64,000 nt of DNA from Duganella rivi. GTDB taxonomy: Bacteria > Pseudomonadota > Gammaproteobacteria > Burkholderiales > Burkholderiaceae_D. The position numbers were made by a program, and so were the translations under genes. This document shows, in pieces, positions 9,141 through 18,634 of this stretch. Location: positions 124,001-188,000 of the forward strand of contig NZ_WWCK01000004.1 of the NCBI RefSeq assembly GCF_009857435.1, written 5' to 3'. Positions within the stretch are counted from its first letter, which is position 1. Each line of letters starts with the position of its first letter. The notes under the pieces are model-generated. The model was given only the letters and a program-made list of their open reading frames with translations, searched no databases and was not told the DNA's origin.

Positions 9141-10763
9141 TCAGTTGCGGGCGGCAGCTAGTTGCAGCGGACGACGATTTAGGGCTGCGCTTGGGGTACG
9201 CGGGGTAAACCCCGTGTCATTTACCTTGAACACGCTTACCGCTTTCGCCAGCGCTGCTGCTTGCTGCTGCATCGATTCCGCCGCAGCCGCAGCTTCTTCC
9301 ACCAGCGCCGCGTTCTGCTGCGTCACCGCGTCCATCGAACCAATCGCGTGATTCACTTCGTTGATGCCGGCGCTTTGCTCGCTGCTGGCCGCAGTAATCT
9401 CGCTAATCATGTCGCTGACCTTCTGCACGCTGGAGACAATCTCGCCCATCGTGTTACCGGCATCAGCCACCAGCTTACTACCCAGATTCACCTTCTCAAC
9501 CGAGTCGCCAATCAGCGCTTTGATTTCCTTAGCAGCCGATGCCGAACGCTGCGCCAAATTACGCACTTCCGACGCCACCACGGCAAAGCCACGACCCTGC
9601 TCACCGGCGCGCGCCGCTTCAACTGCCGCATTCAAGGCCAAAATATTGGTCTGGAACGCGATACCATCAATCACCGCGATAATATCCACGATCTTGCTGG
9701 ACGACTGGTTGATCGAATCCATGGTGCCCACAACCTGCGCCACCACTTCGCCGCCTTTAACCGCCACCTGCGCCGCCGATGCCGCCAGCTGATTCGCTTG
9801 GCGCGCGTTGTCCGCATTGTGCTTCACGGTCGACGTCAATTCTTCCATCGAGGATGCGGTTTCTTCCAGCGCGCCCGCCTGCTGCTCGGTGCGGCGCGAC
9901 AAGTCCTGATTACCCTGCGCGATTTCCGACGACGAGGTGGTGATGTGATCCGTCCCGCTACGCACCTCGGTCACGATGGTCAGCAAGCTGCTGTTCATAT
10001 CCTTCAGCGCCGACAGCAACTGGCCCGTTTCATCCTTGGCGCTATCGTCGATATGCGCGGTCAGATCGCCATCGGCCACGCGGCGCGCCACCGACACCGC
10101 CTCTTGCAGCGGGCCAGTGATACCAGCGGTCAGCAGCCAGGCGCAAGTGACGCCAAAGGCCAGCACCAGCAGCGCCAGCACGTACAACAGATTGCGGCTG
10201 CTTGAAGCGATATCATCGATGTGCGCGGCGGAGGCGTCGATTTTCGCGCGCTGCATCTTCAGCAGTTCAACGATCAGCGATTGGTAAGCCGCAGTCCCAG
10301 GACGGAACACGTTTTCAAAAACCTTGTTGGCTTCTTCCAGTTCGCCGGCCGTTTTCAGCTTGGCGATCTGGTCGCGCGAGGAGAGATAGACTTTGCGCTG
10401 CTCGCCGATGCGGGTGAACAGCTCCTTCTCGTCCGCATCCGAGATCAGCGTTTCGATTTTCTTTTGCAGTTCGGAGGAAGCGGCCGAGGAGGCCTTGGAT
10501 TCTTCGGCGAAGTAAGCGCCGAGCGAAGGGTCGCTGCTACGCGCGATGGCGGTGGTGCGGCGGATACCGCTATCAATTTTGCCCGACCAGTCGGAGATCA
10601 TGCGCTCCTTGGCCAGCGGCACTTGCATCATGTCGGCGGTGGCCGTGGCCACGCCCTGCAAGCGCCAAACGCTGATGCCGGTGATTAGCATCGCAAACGC
10701 CAAAATGATCGTGAAGCCCAAAGCCAGGCGTTTTCCGATACTGATATTCGCCAACATATTCAT
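9141..10763 (-). CDS. Methyl-accepting chemotaxis protein
   Basis: A 540-residue inner-membrane chemoreceptor. TM1 is at about residues 11-31, followed by a four-helix-bundle periplasmic sensor (about 32-190), TM2 at about 191-212 and HAMP at about 213-265. The cytoplasmic signalling coiled coil follows, with the conserved hairpin tip [20 protein letters not shown] and [17 protein letters not shown]. Methylation-type Glu/Gln clusters flank the tip. No C-terminal CheR-binding pentapeptide is seen. The ligand is unknown. It lies 74 bases downstream of a cheW gene on the same strand, so the two probably form an operon. No cheA/cheY lies in the window. Confidence 0.95.
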   Translation of the reverse strand: MNMLANISIGKRLALGFTIILAFAMLITGISVWRLQGVATATADMMQVPLAKERMISDWSGKIDSGIRRTTAIARSSDPSLGAYFAEESKASSAASSELQKKIETLISDADEKELFTRIGEQRKVYLSSRDQIAKLKTAGELEEANKVFENVFRPGTAAYQSLIVELLKMQRAKIDASAAHIDDIASSSRNLLYVLALLVLAFGVTCAWLLTAGITGPLQEAVSVARRVADGDLTAHIDDSAKDETGQLLSALKDMNSSLLTIVTEVRSGTDHITTSSSEIAQGNQDLSRRTEQQAGALEETASSMEELTSTVKHNADNARQANQLAASAAQVAVKGGEVVAQVVGTMDSINQSSSKIVDIIAVIDGIAFQTNILALNAAVEAARAGEQGRGFAVVASEVRNLAQRSASAAKEIKALIGDSVEKVNLGSKLVADAGNTMGEIVSSVQKVSDMISEITAASSEQSAGINEVNHAIGSMDAVTQQNAALVEEAAAAAESMQQQAAALAKAVSVFKVNDTGFTPRTPSAALNRRPLQLAAARN

Positions 10764-10837
10764 TCTTGCACCTACCTCTCACAGTAAATCCAAAACAAAA
10801 CTACGGGACAGCAGCATCGGGACACGCCCGGTGGGAA

Positions 10838-11332
10838 TTACGCTGCCAGTGCGGTGCTTTCGATCAGGCCCATGTCCGCGCTGGACATCAGTTTGTCGAT
10901 ATCGACCAGGATCAGCATGCGTTCGTCGATGGTGCCGAGGCCGACGATGTGGTCGGTATTCATGGCCGAGCCGATTTCCGGCGACGGTTTGATTTGTTCC
11001 GGCAGCAGCGTGGTCACGTCCGACACGCGATCCACCACCATGCCCACCACGCGGTGGCCGATGTTGAGGATGATGACCACGGTGAACTGGTCATAGGTCG
11101 GGGTGCCCAGGTTGAACTTGATGCGCATGTCGACGATCGGCACGATGATGCCGCGCAGGTTGACTACGCCCTTGACGAATTCCGGCGCATTGGCAATGCG
11201 GGTCGGGGTTTCGTAGCTGCGGATTTCGCTGACTTTTTGAATATCGATGCCGTACTCTTCCTGGCCCAGGGTAAAGGCCAGATACTCGCCGGCATTGTTG
11301 GCCGTGGCGTGCAGTTCGCTTACGTTAGACAT
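10838..11332 (-). CDS. cheW: Chemotaxis coupling protein CheW
   Basis: A 164-residue CheW-domain protein that links chemoreceptors to the CheA kinase in the cytoplasmic array. Diagnostic segments include YLAFTLGQEEYGIDIQKV, VKGVVNLRGIIVPIVDMR and VGMVVDRVSDV. I chose the internal ATG at 11332 (MSNVSELH) because AGGA lies 7 bases upstream. The frame is open to 11398 but that extension has no ribosome site. It probably heads an operon with the chemoreceptor. A housekeeping cheW may exist elsewhere, so this pair may form an accessory array. Confidence 0.93.
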   Translation of the reverse strand: MSNVSELHATANNAGEYLAFTLGQEEYGIDIQKVSEIRSYETPTRIANAPEFVKGVVNLRGIIVPIVDMRIKFNLGTPTYDQFTVVIILNIGHRVVGMVVDRVSDVTTLLPEQIKPSPEIGSAMNTDHIVGLGTIDERMLILVDIDKLMSSADMGLIESTALAA

Positions 11333-11529
11333 TGGTTTTCCTTCATTGCTAAAGTGACTGACCGTAATGTTACCCCAAGTCAAGGTCAATAGCACCAATT
11401 AAATGCGCTGCGGCAATAAATAACCTTATTGCAATATTCAGATTATTATTTCAACCACGGTTTTTACCCTGCACAAGCCATGCGCGAGGCTGTATGATTT
11501 GGCAAAATCGTCCACATTCAGGGAGAACG

Positions 11530-12189
11530 ATGAATAGCTTGCTCAATAGCTGGCACCCGCGCCTGGTCGCCTTGGCCAACGCGGCTCCGGGCATCGATGG
11601 CGCCCACGACACCAACCACCTGCACCGGGTTTGGCGTAACGCCAGTCTGCTGTTGGACGATTATCCCGAAGCCGATCCGCTGATCGTGCTGGCCGGCTGC
11701 TATTTGCATGACCTGGTCAACTTGCCCAAGAATGATCCCGAGCGCCACCTCGCCTCGCGCAAGGCGGCGCGGCTGGCCAGCCGCCAGTTGGCCGAGCTGG
11801 ATTTCCCGCCGAACAAGCTGGCCGCCGTGGCGCACGCCATTGAGAGCCACAGCTTCTCGGCCGGCATCCGCCCCGAGACCATCGAAGCCAAGATCGTGCA
11901 GGACGCCGACCGCCTGGACGCGCTGGGCGCGGTCGGGCTGGCGCGCCTGTTCTACACGGCGGGACGCATGGATTCGGCGCTGGCGCACCCGGACGATCCG
12001 ATGGCGCTGCACCGCGACCTCAATGACAAGGCCTACGCGCTCGATCACATCGACACCAAGCTGGCCACCCTGCCCGGCAAGATGCAAACCGCGGCCGGCC
12101 GCCGCTTGGCCGAAAACCGCTTGAATGAACTGATCGCCTTCCGCGACAACTTTATTGCTGAATGGGCCGCTAGCCCGGCCGCGCCGTAA
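11530..12189 (+). CDS. HD-domain phosphohydrolase
   Basis: A 219-residue cytosolic protein of the HD metal-dependent phosphohydrolase superfamily. It has His in DTNHLHRVWRNA, the paired HD in GCYLHDLVNL, and Asp in IVQDADRLDALGAVGLAR, a layout seen in YedJ/YpgQ-like nucleotide hydrolases. The substrate is unknown. The ATG at 11530 (MNSLLNSW) has GGGAGAA just upstream and is preferred to the in-frame ATG at 11494. The next gene starts 19 bases after its stop, so co-transcription is plausible. Confidence 0.88.
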   Translation: MNSLLNSWHPRLVALANAAPGIDGAHDTNHLHRVWRNASLLLDDYPEADPLIVLAGCYLHDLVNLPKNDPERHLASRKAARLASRQLAELDFPPNKLAAVAHAIESHSFSAGIRPETIEAKIVQDADRLDALGAVGLARLFYTAGRMDSALAHPDDPMALHRDLNDKAYALDHIDTKLATLPGKMQTAAGRRLAENRLNELIAFRDNFIAEWAASPAAP

Positions 12190-12208
12190 CCTGAGATGTC
12201 GAGTATCC

Positions 12209-13429
12209 ATGAGCAAACCTGTAACTGCTGGTAATCTGAATTTTGTACTGATCTGCGTTTTCATCGACATGCTGGGCATCGGCCTGATTGTGCCGGTGCT
12301 GCCGGTTCTGGTGGGAGAGTTCACCGGCTCGCGCGACAATCAAGCCTACTGGTATGGCTTGATGAGCGCCGTTTTCGGCTTGATGCAATTCATTTTTATG
12401 CCGATGCTGGGCGCGATCAGCGACCGCGTCGGCCGCCGCCCGGTGCTGCTGTACTCCATGGCCGGCATGGCGATCAACTTTTTCACCACCGCGTGGGCGC
12501 CGAATCTGGCTTGCCTGTTCATCGGCCGCGTGATCGGCGGCATGTCGTCGGCCAGCATGTCGGTGGCATCGGCCTACGCGTCGGACATCTCGACGCCGGA
12601 GAACCGCGCCAAGAGCTTCGGCAAGGTCGGTGCGGCGTTTGGCCTCGGCTTTATCTGCGGGCCGATGCTGGGCGGGCTGCTGGGTAGCGTTGATTTGCAC
12701 TTGCCGTTTTATGTGGCAGGTGCGCTGTCGGTGGCGAACTTCGTCTACGGTTATTTCGTGGTGCCGGAATCGCTGCCGCAAGATCGCCGCTCGCCGTTCA
12801 CGCTGTCGAAGATTAATCCGCTCGCCGCGCTGGCCAAGCTGGCGCGCCGTACTGACATTCGCGGTTTGATCGTCACCTACACGCTGGTCACGCTGGCCGC
12901 CATGATGCTGCAAACGACCTGGGTGCTGTACACCACCTTCCGCTTCAACTGGACGCCGGGCCAGAACGGCGCCGCGCTGTTCTGCGTCGGCTTGACGGCG
13001 GCCGTGGTGCAAGCCGGTTTGCTGGGCGTGCTGATTAAACGCTTCGGCGAAGTGAAGCTGTCGGTGCTTGGTCTGGTGTCCGGCGCCATCACTTATCTGT
13101 TGTATGGCTTGGCGACGCAAGGCTGGATGATGTACGTGCTCATTATGTGCAATGTGCTGTCGTTCGCCATCGGCCCTGCCCTGCAAAGCCTGATCTCCAA
13201 GACCACGCCGCCGAACGAGCAAGGCGAGTTAATGGGATCGCTGCAATCGATCAGCAGCGTGGGCGTGATCATCATGCCGCTGCTGGGATCCGCGATTTTG
13301 GCAGAGGTCAGCCACCTCTCTTCCAGCGATTGGCGCGTCGGCAGCACCTTCTTCGTCTGCGCCGTGATGCAGGCGATCGCCATCGTCGTGGCGCAGCGCT
13401 ACTTCGGCAAGCATACGGTGCCAGCATGA
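12209..13429 (+). CDS. MFS transporter of the TCR/Tet type
   Basis: A 406-residue inner-membrane protein with about 12 hydrophobic segments. The MFS motif A is seen as GAISDRVGRRPVLL between TM2 and TM3. The first helix reads FIDMLGIGLIVPVLPVLV, typical of the TCR/Tet drug-H+ antiporter subfamily. The substrate cannot be inferred. The start at 12209 (MSKPVTAG) is chosen over the upstream in-frame ATG at 12155, which lies inside the HD gene. Its stop overlaps the start of the next gene (ATGA at 13426-13429). Confidence 0.9.
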   Translation: MSKPVTAGNLNFVLICVFIDMLGIGLIVPVLPVLVGEFTGSRDNQAYWYGLMSAVFGLMQFIFMPMLGAISDRVGRRPVLLYSMAGMAINFFTTAWAPNLACLFIGRVIGGMSSASMSVASAYASDISTPENRAKSFGKVGAAFGLGFICGPMLGGLLGSVDLHLPFYVAGALSVANFVYGYFVVPESLPQDRRSPFTLSKINPLAALAKLARRTDIRGLIVTYTLVTLAAMMLQTTWVLYTTFRFNWTPGQNGAALFCVGLTAAVVQAGLLGVLIKRFGEVKLSVLGLVSGAITYLLYGLATQGWMMYVLIMCNVLSFAIGPALQSLISKTTPPNEQGELMGSLQSISSVGVIIMPLLGSAILAEVSHLSSSDWRVGSTFFVCAVMQAIAIVVAQRYFGKHTVPA

Positions 13430-14217
13430 GGTGGGCATTGTTGTTGATGGCGTTTGCCGCCCATAACGCGATGGCCGGCTGCTCGCGCGAGATCGCTGCG
13501 CCGGTGTCGGCCAACGGCGCTAGCGTGATTGTCGATGGCTTGAGCGTGAAAGGCATTTATCCCGATCTGCTGCGCGCCATCGGCCCCAAGGTTGGCTGCC
13601 AGTTCGCATTCACCGTGGTGCCGCGTGCGCGTCAAGTAGCGATGTTCAAGGCCGGCACGGCGGACGTGCTGGTGCCGGCGTCGCGCACGCCGGCGCGCGA
13701 TCAATTCGGCACGTTTATCCCGATGATTAATCATCGCGCCATGCTGATCTCCGTGAACAACGGCCGCGCGCCGATTACCAGTGCACAGGATCTGCTGGCA
13801 CGCAAGGAACTGCGCGTGGCGGTGGTGCGCGGTTTCGATTACGGCGAGCCTTACGCGGCGCTGATCGACGAGCTGCAAAAGCAAGGCCGTTTATTCATGG
13901 AGGTGGATGTGATTGGCGTGGCGCGCCTGCTGCACGCTGGTTCCGCCGACGTCACCATCATGGGGCCGACGCTGATGGCCGGCGCGATCCGCCGCGATCC
14001 GCGCGTGCACGGCTTGCAGGACAAACTGAAGACGGAGGCGATCCCGGAACTGCCATGGCACCAGAGCGGCGCTTACATCTCCAACGCGCTGAAGCCGGAA
14101 GACCAGGCGGTGATCCGCGAGGCGCTGGAAAAAGCCGGCAAGTCCAATCAAATCATGGAAGGCTATCTGCACTACTTCCGCGCGGACGTGCTGAATGACA
14201 GCGTGCGTCCGCGCTAA
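13426..14217 (+). CDS. Periplasmic substrate-binding protein-like (SBP family 3 type)
   Basis: A 263-residue exported protein with a signal peptide (MRWALLLMAFAAHNAMA, about 17-20 residues). A bilobed amino-acid-binding-like fold follows, with features such as GIYPDLLRAIG and GTADVLVPASRTPARD. The family binds small solutes or acts as a sensor. No ABC permease is nearby. The start codon overlaps the MFS stop, so the pair is translationally coupled. An MFS pump coupled to a lone binding protein is uncommon. It ends 6 bases before a convergent hydrolase gene. Confidence 0.8.
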   Translation: MRWALLLMAFAAHNAMAGCSREIAAPVSANGASVIVDGLSVKGIYPDLLRAIGPKVGCQFAFTVVPRARQVAMFKAGTADVLVPASRTPARDQFGTFIPMINHRAMLISVNNGRAPITSAQDLLARKELRVAVVRGFDYGEPYAALIDELQKQGRLFMEVDVIGVARLLHAGSADVTIMGPTLMAGAIRRDPRVHGLQDKLKTEAIPELPWHQSGAYISNALKPEDQAVIREALEKAGKSNQIMEGYLHYFRADVLNDSVRPR

Positions 14218-14222
14218 ACCGT

Positions 14223-16091
14223 TTATTTCGTTTCTACGATAGGCAATTCAACGGCGCTGTTGTGATACACCTTCAGCGTCGCCTTCTGATAATCGGACGG
14301 CTTGGCGTAGAAGATGTTCGGCACATAGGTTTGCGGATTGCGGTCGTACAGCGGGAACCAGCTTGACTGCACTTGCACCATGATGCGGTGGCCCGGCATG
14401 AATACGTGATTCGCATTCGGCAGCGCAAAACGGTAGCGCTCCACCAAGTTGGCCGGAATCGCCGATGGCATTTCAAGGCTGTTGCGGTAGCGGCCACGGA
14501 AAATATCCATGGCGATGCCCAGCTGGTAGCCGCCCAGCTCCGGTTGCGACGGCACTTCGTCCGGGTAGACGTCGATCAGTTTCACCACCCAGTCGGCATC
14601 GGTGCCGGTGGTGGCGGCAAACAGGTTGACCATCGGCTGGCCGGCGATTTGTACCTTGGTTTTCAGCGGCTCGGTCACGTAGGTCAGCACGTCTGGACGG
14701 TCGGAGAAGCTGCGCTGATCGCTCACCAGCCACGGACGCCACACATTGCCATCCCCCATGCGCACCGGACGCGGTACGAACGGCACCGGCTTGGCCGGAT
14801 CGGAGACGTATTCGTCGTAGCCTTCTTGCGGCGCATCGAAGCCCAGTTTGGAACCGGCTTGCAGGTAGATCGGCTTGGCCGCTTGCGCCACCGGCCATTG
14901 CGGCAGTTTCTGCCAGCGATTGATGCCGGTCTGGTAGAACAGCACTGGCGGCGTATTGGCAACCGGCGCACCGTCCTTCAGGTATTGATCGAGGAAAGGC
15001 TGCATGAAGTCGCGGCGGAATTCCAGCGCGGTGTCGCCGGTGAACTTCAGCGCGCCGAGGCTGGAGCCCTCGTAATTGACGCCGCTGTGGCGCCATGGGC
15101 CGACCACTAGGTAGTTCTTGTCGTTGGCGCTGTCCTTCGGTTCCAGCGCTTCATATACGGCGTAGGCGCCGTAGATGTCTTCCTGATCCCAGTAGCCGAC
15201 CACCGTCATGGTCGGCACTTTCAGCGCGCGCCTGGCGAGGATTTTGTCCAGCGCCTGGTGCTGCCAGTAGCTATCGTAGGCTGGGTGCTCGAACAATTTC
15301 TTGGTGAAGTTCAGCTGATCGAGGCCGAACCTGGCGGCGTAATTCGAGACCGAACCGGCGCGCAGCATGCCTTCGTAATCGTCATAAACGCCGGTGGCCA
15401 TGTCTTTGCCGCCGCTCTTGGCGCCGGTTTGACGGGCGATGTAAGCCAGATTCGGCATGCGGAAGGCGCCGTTGTGGAACCAGTCGTCGCCGCGCCAGCC
15501 GTCGACCATGGGGCTCATCGGCACGGCGACTTTGAGGGCCGGATGCGGGTCCACCAGCGCCATCAGCACGGTGAAGCCTTCGTACGAAGAGCCGATCATG
15601 CCGACTTTGCCGTTGGATTCAGGGATGTTTTTCACCAGCCAGTCGATGGTGTCCCACGCATCGGTGGAATGGTCGGTGCGGCTGGCGTTGAGGGGGCCGA
15701 TCAGCGGGCGCGTCATCACGTAGTCGCCTTCCGAGCCGTATTTGCCGCGCACGTCCTGGAATACGCGGATGTAGCCTTCGCTGACCATGGTTTCATCGCC
15801 CTGGCCGACGGTGGCGAGGATGCTCGGGCTGGCATTGCGATTGGCGCGGCCGCTGGCGTTATACGGCGTGCGGGTCAGGACGATGGGCGCGTGCTGGGCG
15901 CCTTTCGGGACCACGATCACCGTGTGCAGCTTGACGCCGTCGCGCATCGGAATCATGACATCGCGCTTGATATAGTCGGCGTTGGGAATGGCGATATCGA
16001 ACTTGGCTGGGATATCCGGCGCCATGGCCGGCGTTTGCGCAAAGGCGGGGAAAGAAAAAGCAAGCAATGCTGCAACAACAGTACGGCGCAT
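14223..16091 (-). CDS. CocE/NonD-family alpha/beta hydrolase, secreted
   Basis: A 622-residue protein of the X-Pro dipeptidyl-peptidase-like/CocE family, which cleaves acyl-ester or amide bonds. A signal peptide (MRRTVVAALLAFSFPAFA) directs export. The nucleophile elbow is GSSYEGF (Ser within GxSxxG), after the N-terminal strand DVMIPMRDGVKL. The C-terminal jelly-roll domain of X-Pro peptidases is visible as GHRIMVQVQSSWFPLYDRNP near the end. The ATG at 16091 has GGAG 6 bases upstream; the frame is open to 16193 but without an RBS. Glutaryl-7-ACA acylase-like activity is one option. Confidence 0.9.
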   Translation of the reverse strand: MRRTVVAALLAFSFPAFAQTPAMAPDIPAKFDIAIPNADYIKRDVMIPMRDGVKLHTVIVVPKGAQHAPIVLTRTPYNASGRANRNASPSILATVGQGDETMVSEGYIRVFQDVRGKYGSEGDYVMTRPLIGPLNASRTDHSTDAWDTIDWLVKNIPESNGKVGMIGSSYEGFTVLMALVDPHPALKVAVPMSPMVDGWRGDDWFHNGAFRMPNLAYIARQTGAKSGGKDMATGVYDDYEGMLRAGSVSNYAARFGLDQLNFTKKLFEHPAYDSYWQHQALDKILARRALKVPTMTVVGYWDQEDIYGAYAVYEALEPKDSANDKNYLVVGPWRHSGVNYEGSSLGALKFTGDTALEFRRDFMQPFLDQYLKDGAPVANTPPVLFYQTGINRWQKLPQWPVAQAAKPIYLQAGSKLGFDAPQEGYDEYVSDPAKPVPFVPRPVRMGDGNVWRPWLVSDQRSFSDRPDVLTYVTEPLKTKVQIAGQPMVNLFAATTGTDADWVVKLIDVYPDEVPSQPELGGYQLGIAMDIFRGRYRNSLEMPSAIPANLVERYRFALPNANHVFMPGHRIMVQVQSSWFPLYDRNPQTYVPNIFYAKPSDYQKATLKVYHNSAVELPIVETK

Positions 16092-16263
16092 ATCGGCTCC
16101 AAGAAAAAGTTTCCAGTGGGACAATATACCACCCTTGACAGACCGCCACCAAACTGCAACCATACGGCCATGATTTTTTATGCCCCACTTCACACCCGCA
16201 CGTATTGGCGCCGCTCCTAGCGCGAGCGGCCACTGTCTACACTAGTGATGTGATATTTTTATC

Positions 16264-16291
16264 AACGCCGCCCTCGTCTGGTGGCGTTTTT
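16264..16291 (+). promoter_or_regulatory. Terminator-like hairpin in the trpS leader
   Basis: AACGCCGCC (16264-16272) can pair with GGTGGCGTT (16280-16288), with one mismatch, followed by a run of five T. It lies about 33 bases upstream of the trpS start, where no plus-strand gene precedes it. That position suggests attenuation of trpS rather than termination of an upstream unit. No T-box or leader peptide is evident, so this is a weak call. Confidence 0.35.
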
Positions 16292-16323
16292 ACATCCAGA
16301 CCGGGGCAAGCAAAGGAACCCTG

Positions 16324-17373
16324 ATGAGTCTGCCTGAACAGTCCACTACCGAAGCCGTCGCCGTCGCGCCGAAAGGCCCGCAAATCATTCTGACCGGCGA
16401 CCGCCCGACCGGCCCGCTGCACCTCGGCCACTACGTCGGTAGCCTGCGCAACCGCGTGCAGTACCAGCACGAGTTCAAGCAATTCATCATGCTGGCCGAC
16501 TCGCAAGCGCTGACCGACAATATGGACGACACCAACAAGGTGCACCGCAACGTGGTTGAAGTGGCGCTGGACTATCTGGCTGTGGGCATCGACCCAGCCA
16601 AGTCGACCATCCTGATCCAGTCGCAGATTCCAGAACTGGCCGAGCTGACCTTCTACTACCTGAACATGGTCACCGTGGCCCGCCTCGAGCGCAATCCGAC
16701 CGTGAAGACCGAAATCGCCCTGCGCGGCTTCGAGCGCGACATCCCGGCCGGCTTCCTGACCTACCCTGCTTCGCAAGCGGCCGACATCTCGGCCTTCAAA
16801 GCGACGCTGGTGCCGGTCGGCGAAGACCAAATCCCGATGATCGAGCAGACCAATGAAATCGTGCGCCGCTTCAACCGCATCGCCGACAAGGAAATCCTGG
16901 TCGAGTGCAAAGCACTGGTGCCGGACATCGGCCGCCTGCCGGGTATCGACGGCAAGGCCAAGATGAGCAAGTCGCTGGGCAACACCATCAATCTGGGCGC
17001 CAGCGCCGCCGAGATCACCGCCGCCGTAAAAAAGGTCTACACCGACCCGCTGCACCTGCGCGTGGAAGATCCTGGCCACCTGGAAGGCAATGTTGCCTTC
17101 ATCTACCTGGACGCCTTCGATCCTGAAAAAGACAAGCTGGAAGAAATGAAAGCCCACTACGTGCGCGGCGGCCTGGGCGATTCCATCGTCAAGAAGCGCC
17201 TGGAGCTGGTGCTGCAGGAAATGCTGGCGCCAATCCGCGCCCGCCGCGAAGAGCTGGCGCAAGACAAGGGCTACATCATGCAGATGCTGAAAGAAGGTAC
17301 CATGCGCGCGCGCGAAGTGGCGGCGCAGACCGCCGACGAAGTCAAGGCCGCGCTCGGCCTGAGCTACTTCTGA
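16324..17373 (+). CDS. trpS: Tryptophan--tRNA ligase
   Basis: A 349-residue class I aminoacyl-tRNA synthetase that charges tRNA-Trp. The HIGH-type motif is [13 protein letters not shown] (about residues 26-38). The KMSKS loop is present intact ([13 protein letters not shown]). Length and motifs are standard for the bacterial enzyme. The ATG at 16324 follows a GGAACC stretch. A hairpin with a T tract lies just upstream. A DUF1294 frame overlaps or abuts the trpS stop. Confidence 0.97.
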   Translation: MSLPEQSTTEAVAVAPKGPQIILTGDRPTGPLHLGHYVGSLRNRVQYQHEFKQFIMLADSQALTDNMDDTNKVHRNVVEVALDYLAVGIDPAKSTILIQSQIPELAELTFYYLNMVTVARLERNPTVKTEIALRGFERDIPAGFLTYPASQAADISAFKATLVPVGEDQIPMIEQTNEIVRRFNRIADKEILVECKALVPDIGRLPGIDGKAKMSKSLGNTINLGASAAEITAAVKKVYTDPLHLRVEDPGHLEGNVAFIYLDAFDPEKDKLEEMKAHYVRGGLGDSIVKKRLELVLQEMLAPIRARREELAQDKGYIMQMLKEGTMRAREVAAQTADEVKAALGLSYF

Positions 17374-17663
17374 TTCCGGCCGCATGGCTATGGCTGGCGT
17401 CGCTGTACGGCGCCGCCAGCATCGCTTGTTTCGTCGCCTACGCGATCGACAAGTCGGCGGCGCGCCAGCAGCGCCGCCGCATCCCCGAGCGCACCCTGCT
17501 CTTGCTCGGCCTGTGCTGCGGCTGGCCCGGCGGCCTGCTGGCGCAACAGACGCTGCGGCATAAAACGGTCAAGACGTCGTTTCAATTGGCCTACTGGGCT
17601 AGCGTAGCGGCCAACCTCGCTGCCGTCTGGTGGCTCTGCACTGCTCTCAATACTCTCGACTGA
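17370..17663 (+). CDS. DUF1294 membrane protein with no canonical start codon
   Basis: The frame after trpS encodes a clear DUF1294 protein of about 97 residues. A hydrophobic N-terminal helix ([20 protein letters not shown]) leads to [18 protein letters not shown] and the signature [16 protein letters not shown], then KTSFQLAYW and a second hydrophobic helix. No in-frame ATG, GTG or TTG lies between the trpS end and the first conserved residues. The best candidate is CTG at 17370, which overlaps the trpS stop (CTGA) and would allow translational coupling. The exact start is uncertain. The function of DUF1294 is unknown. Confidence 0.75.
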   Translation: MIPAAWLWLASLYGAASIACFVAYAIDKSAARQQRRRIPERTLLLLGLCCGWPGGLLAQQTLRHKTVKTSFQLAYWASVAANLAAVWWLCTALNTLD

Positions 17664-17674
17664 GGACTTCAACG

Positions 17675-18634
17675 ATGTGGCACGGCGTGTTGTGTGGACT
17701 GCTGGCGGGCGCGATGTGGGGCATGGTGTTCATCACGCCGGTGTTCCTGAGCGCCTTCACGCCGCTGGAAATGGCGTGCGGCCGCTACATCGCCTACGGC
17801 CTGATCGCCGCCAGCCTGATGGGCATGCGCCTGCCGCCGCTGCTACGCCGCCTGGATCGCAACGATATTATCGCCATGGTCAAGCACGCGCTGGCCGGCA
17901 ACATCGTCTACTACATGCTGCTGGCCTTGGGCGTGAAGCTGGCCGGCGTGGCTGCGACCTCGCTGATCATCGGCGTGCTGCCGATTTCCGTCACGCTGAT
18001 GGGCCACAAGGATCACGGCTCGGTGCCGCTCAAGCAACTGCTGCTGCCGCTGCTGCTGGTGGCGGCCGGCATCGCCTGCATCAATATCGACGTGTTCACG
18101 CACGACGTGGGCAACGGCATGCCGTTCAACGCCAAGCTGCTGGGCGTGCTGTGCGCGACCGGCGCGCTGGCCTGCTGGACGTGGTATTCGGTCGATAACG
18201 CGCGCTACCTCAAGCGCAATCCACACTTCAGCAGTGGCGAGTGGTCGTCGCTGTACGGCATTTCCAGCGGCCTGATTGCGCTGGTGATTGCGCTGGTGGC
18301 GTTTGCCATCTTCCATGGCGATGTAACCGGCGCGGCAGCAGTTGCCAGCGGCCGCGACTGGACGGTGTTCTGGATCGTCAACGCGCTGCTGGCCCTGGGC
18401 GCCTCGGTGATCGGCAATCACCTGTGGAATGTCGCCAGCCGCAAAGTGCCGCTGACCTTGTCCGGTCAACTCATCCTGTTCGAGACGCTGTTTGCGCTGC
18501 TGTACGGCTTTATCTACAAGCAGCAACTGGCGCGCGCGCTGGAGATTGCCGCCGTGGTGCTGTTGATTGCTGGCGTGATGTGGTCGGTGCGGGTGCATGC
18601 GCTGGAAGATCCCAGCGAGGCACACGCCGATTAG
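17675..18634 (+). CDS. EamA/DMT-superfamily transporter
   Basis: A 319-residue inner-membrane protein with about ten hydrophobic segments arranged as two EamA repeats (for example LLAGAMWGMVFITPVFLSAF and LLALGASVIGNHLWNVASRK). The drug/metabolite transporter superfamily exports metabolites or amino acids; the substrate here is unknown. The ATG at 17675 (MWHGVLCG) has GAGGA about 8 bases upstream and replaces the longer frame that begins at 17630 inside DUF1294. The start lies 12 bases after DUF1294, so trpS-DUF1294-EamA may be one unit. The stop overlaps the convergent LON-domain gene by 4 bases. Confidence 0.9.
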   Translation: MWHGVLCGLLAGAMWGMVFITPVFLSAFTPLEMACGRYIAYGLIAASLMGMRLPPLLRRLDRNDIIAMVKHALAGNIVYYMLLALGVKLAGVAATSLIIGVLPISVTLMGHKDHGSVPLKQLLLPLLLVAAGIACINIDVFTHDVGNGMPFNAKLLGVLCATGALACWTWYSVDNARYLKRNPHFSSGEWSSLYGISSGLIALVIALVAFAIFHGDVTGAAAVASGRDWTVFWIVNALLALGASVIGNHLWNVASRKVPLTLSGQLILFETLFALLYGFIYKQQLARALEIAAVVLLIAGVMWSVRVHALEDPSEAHAD

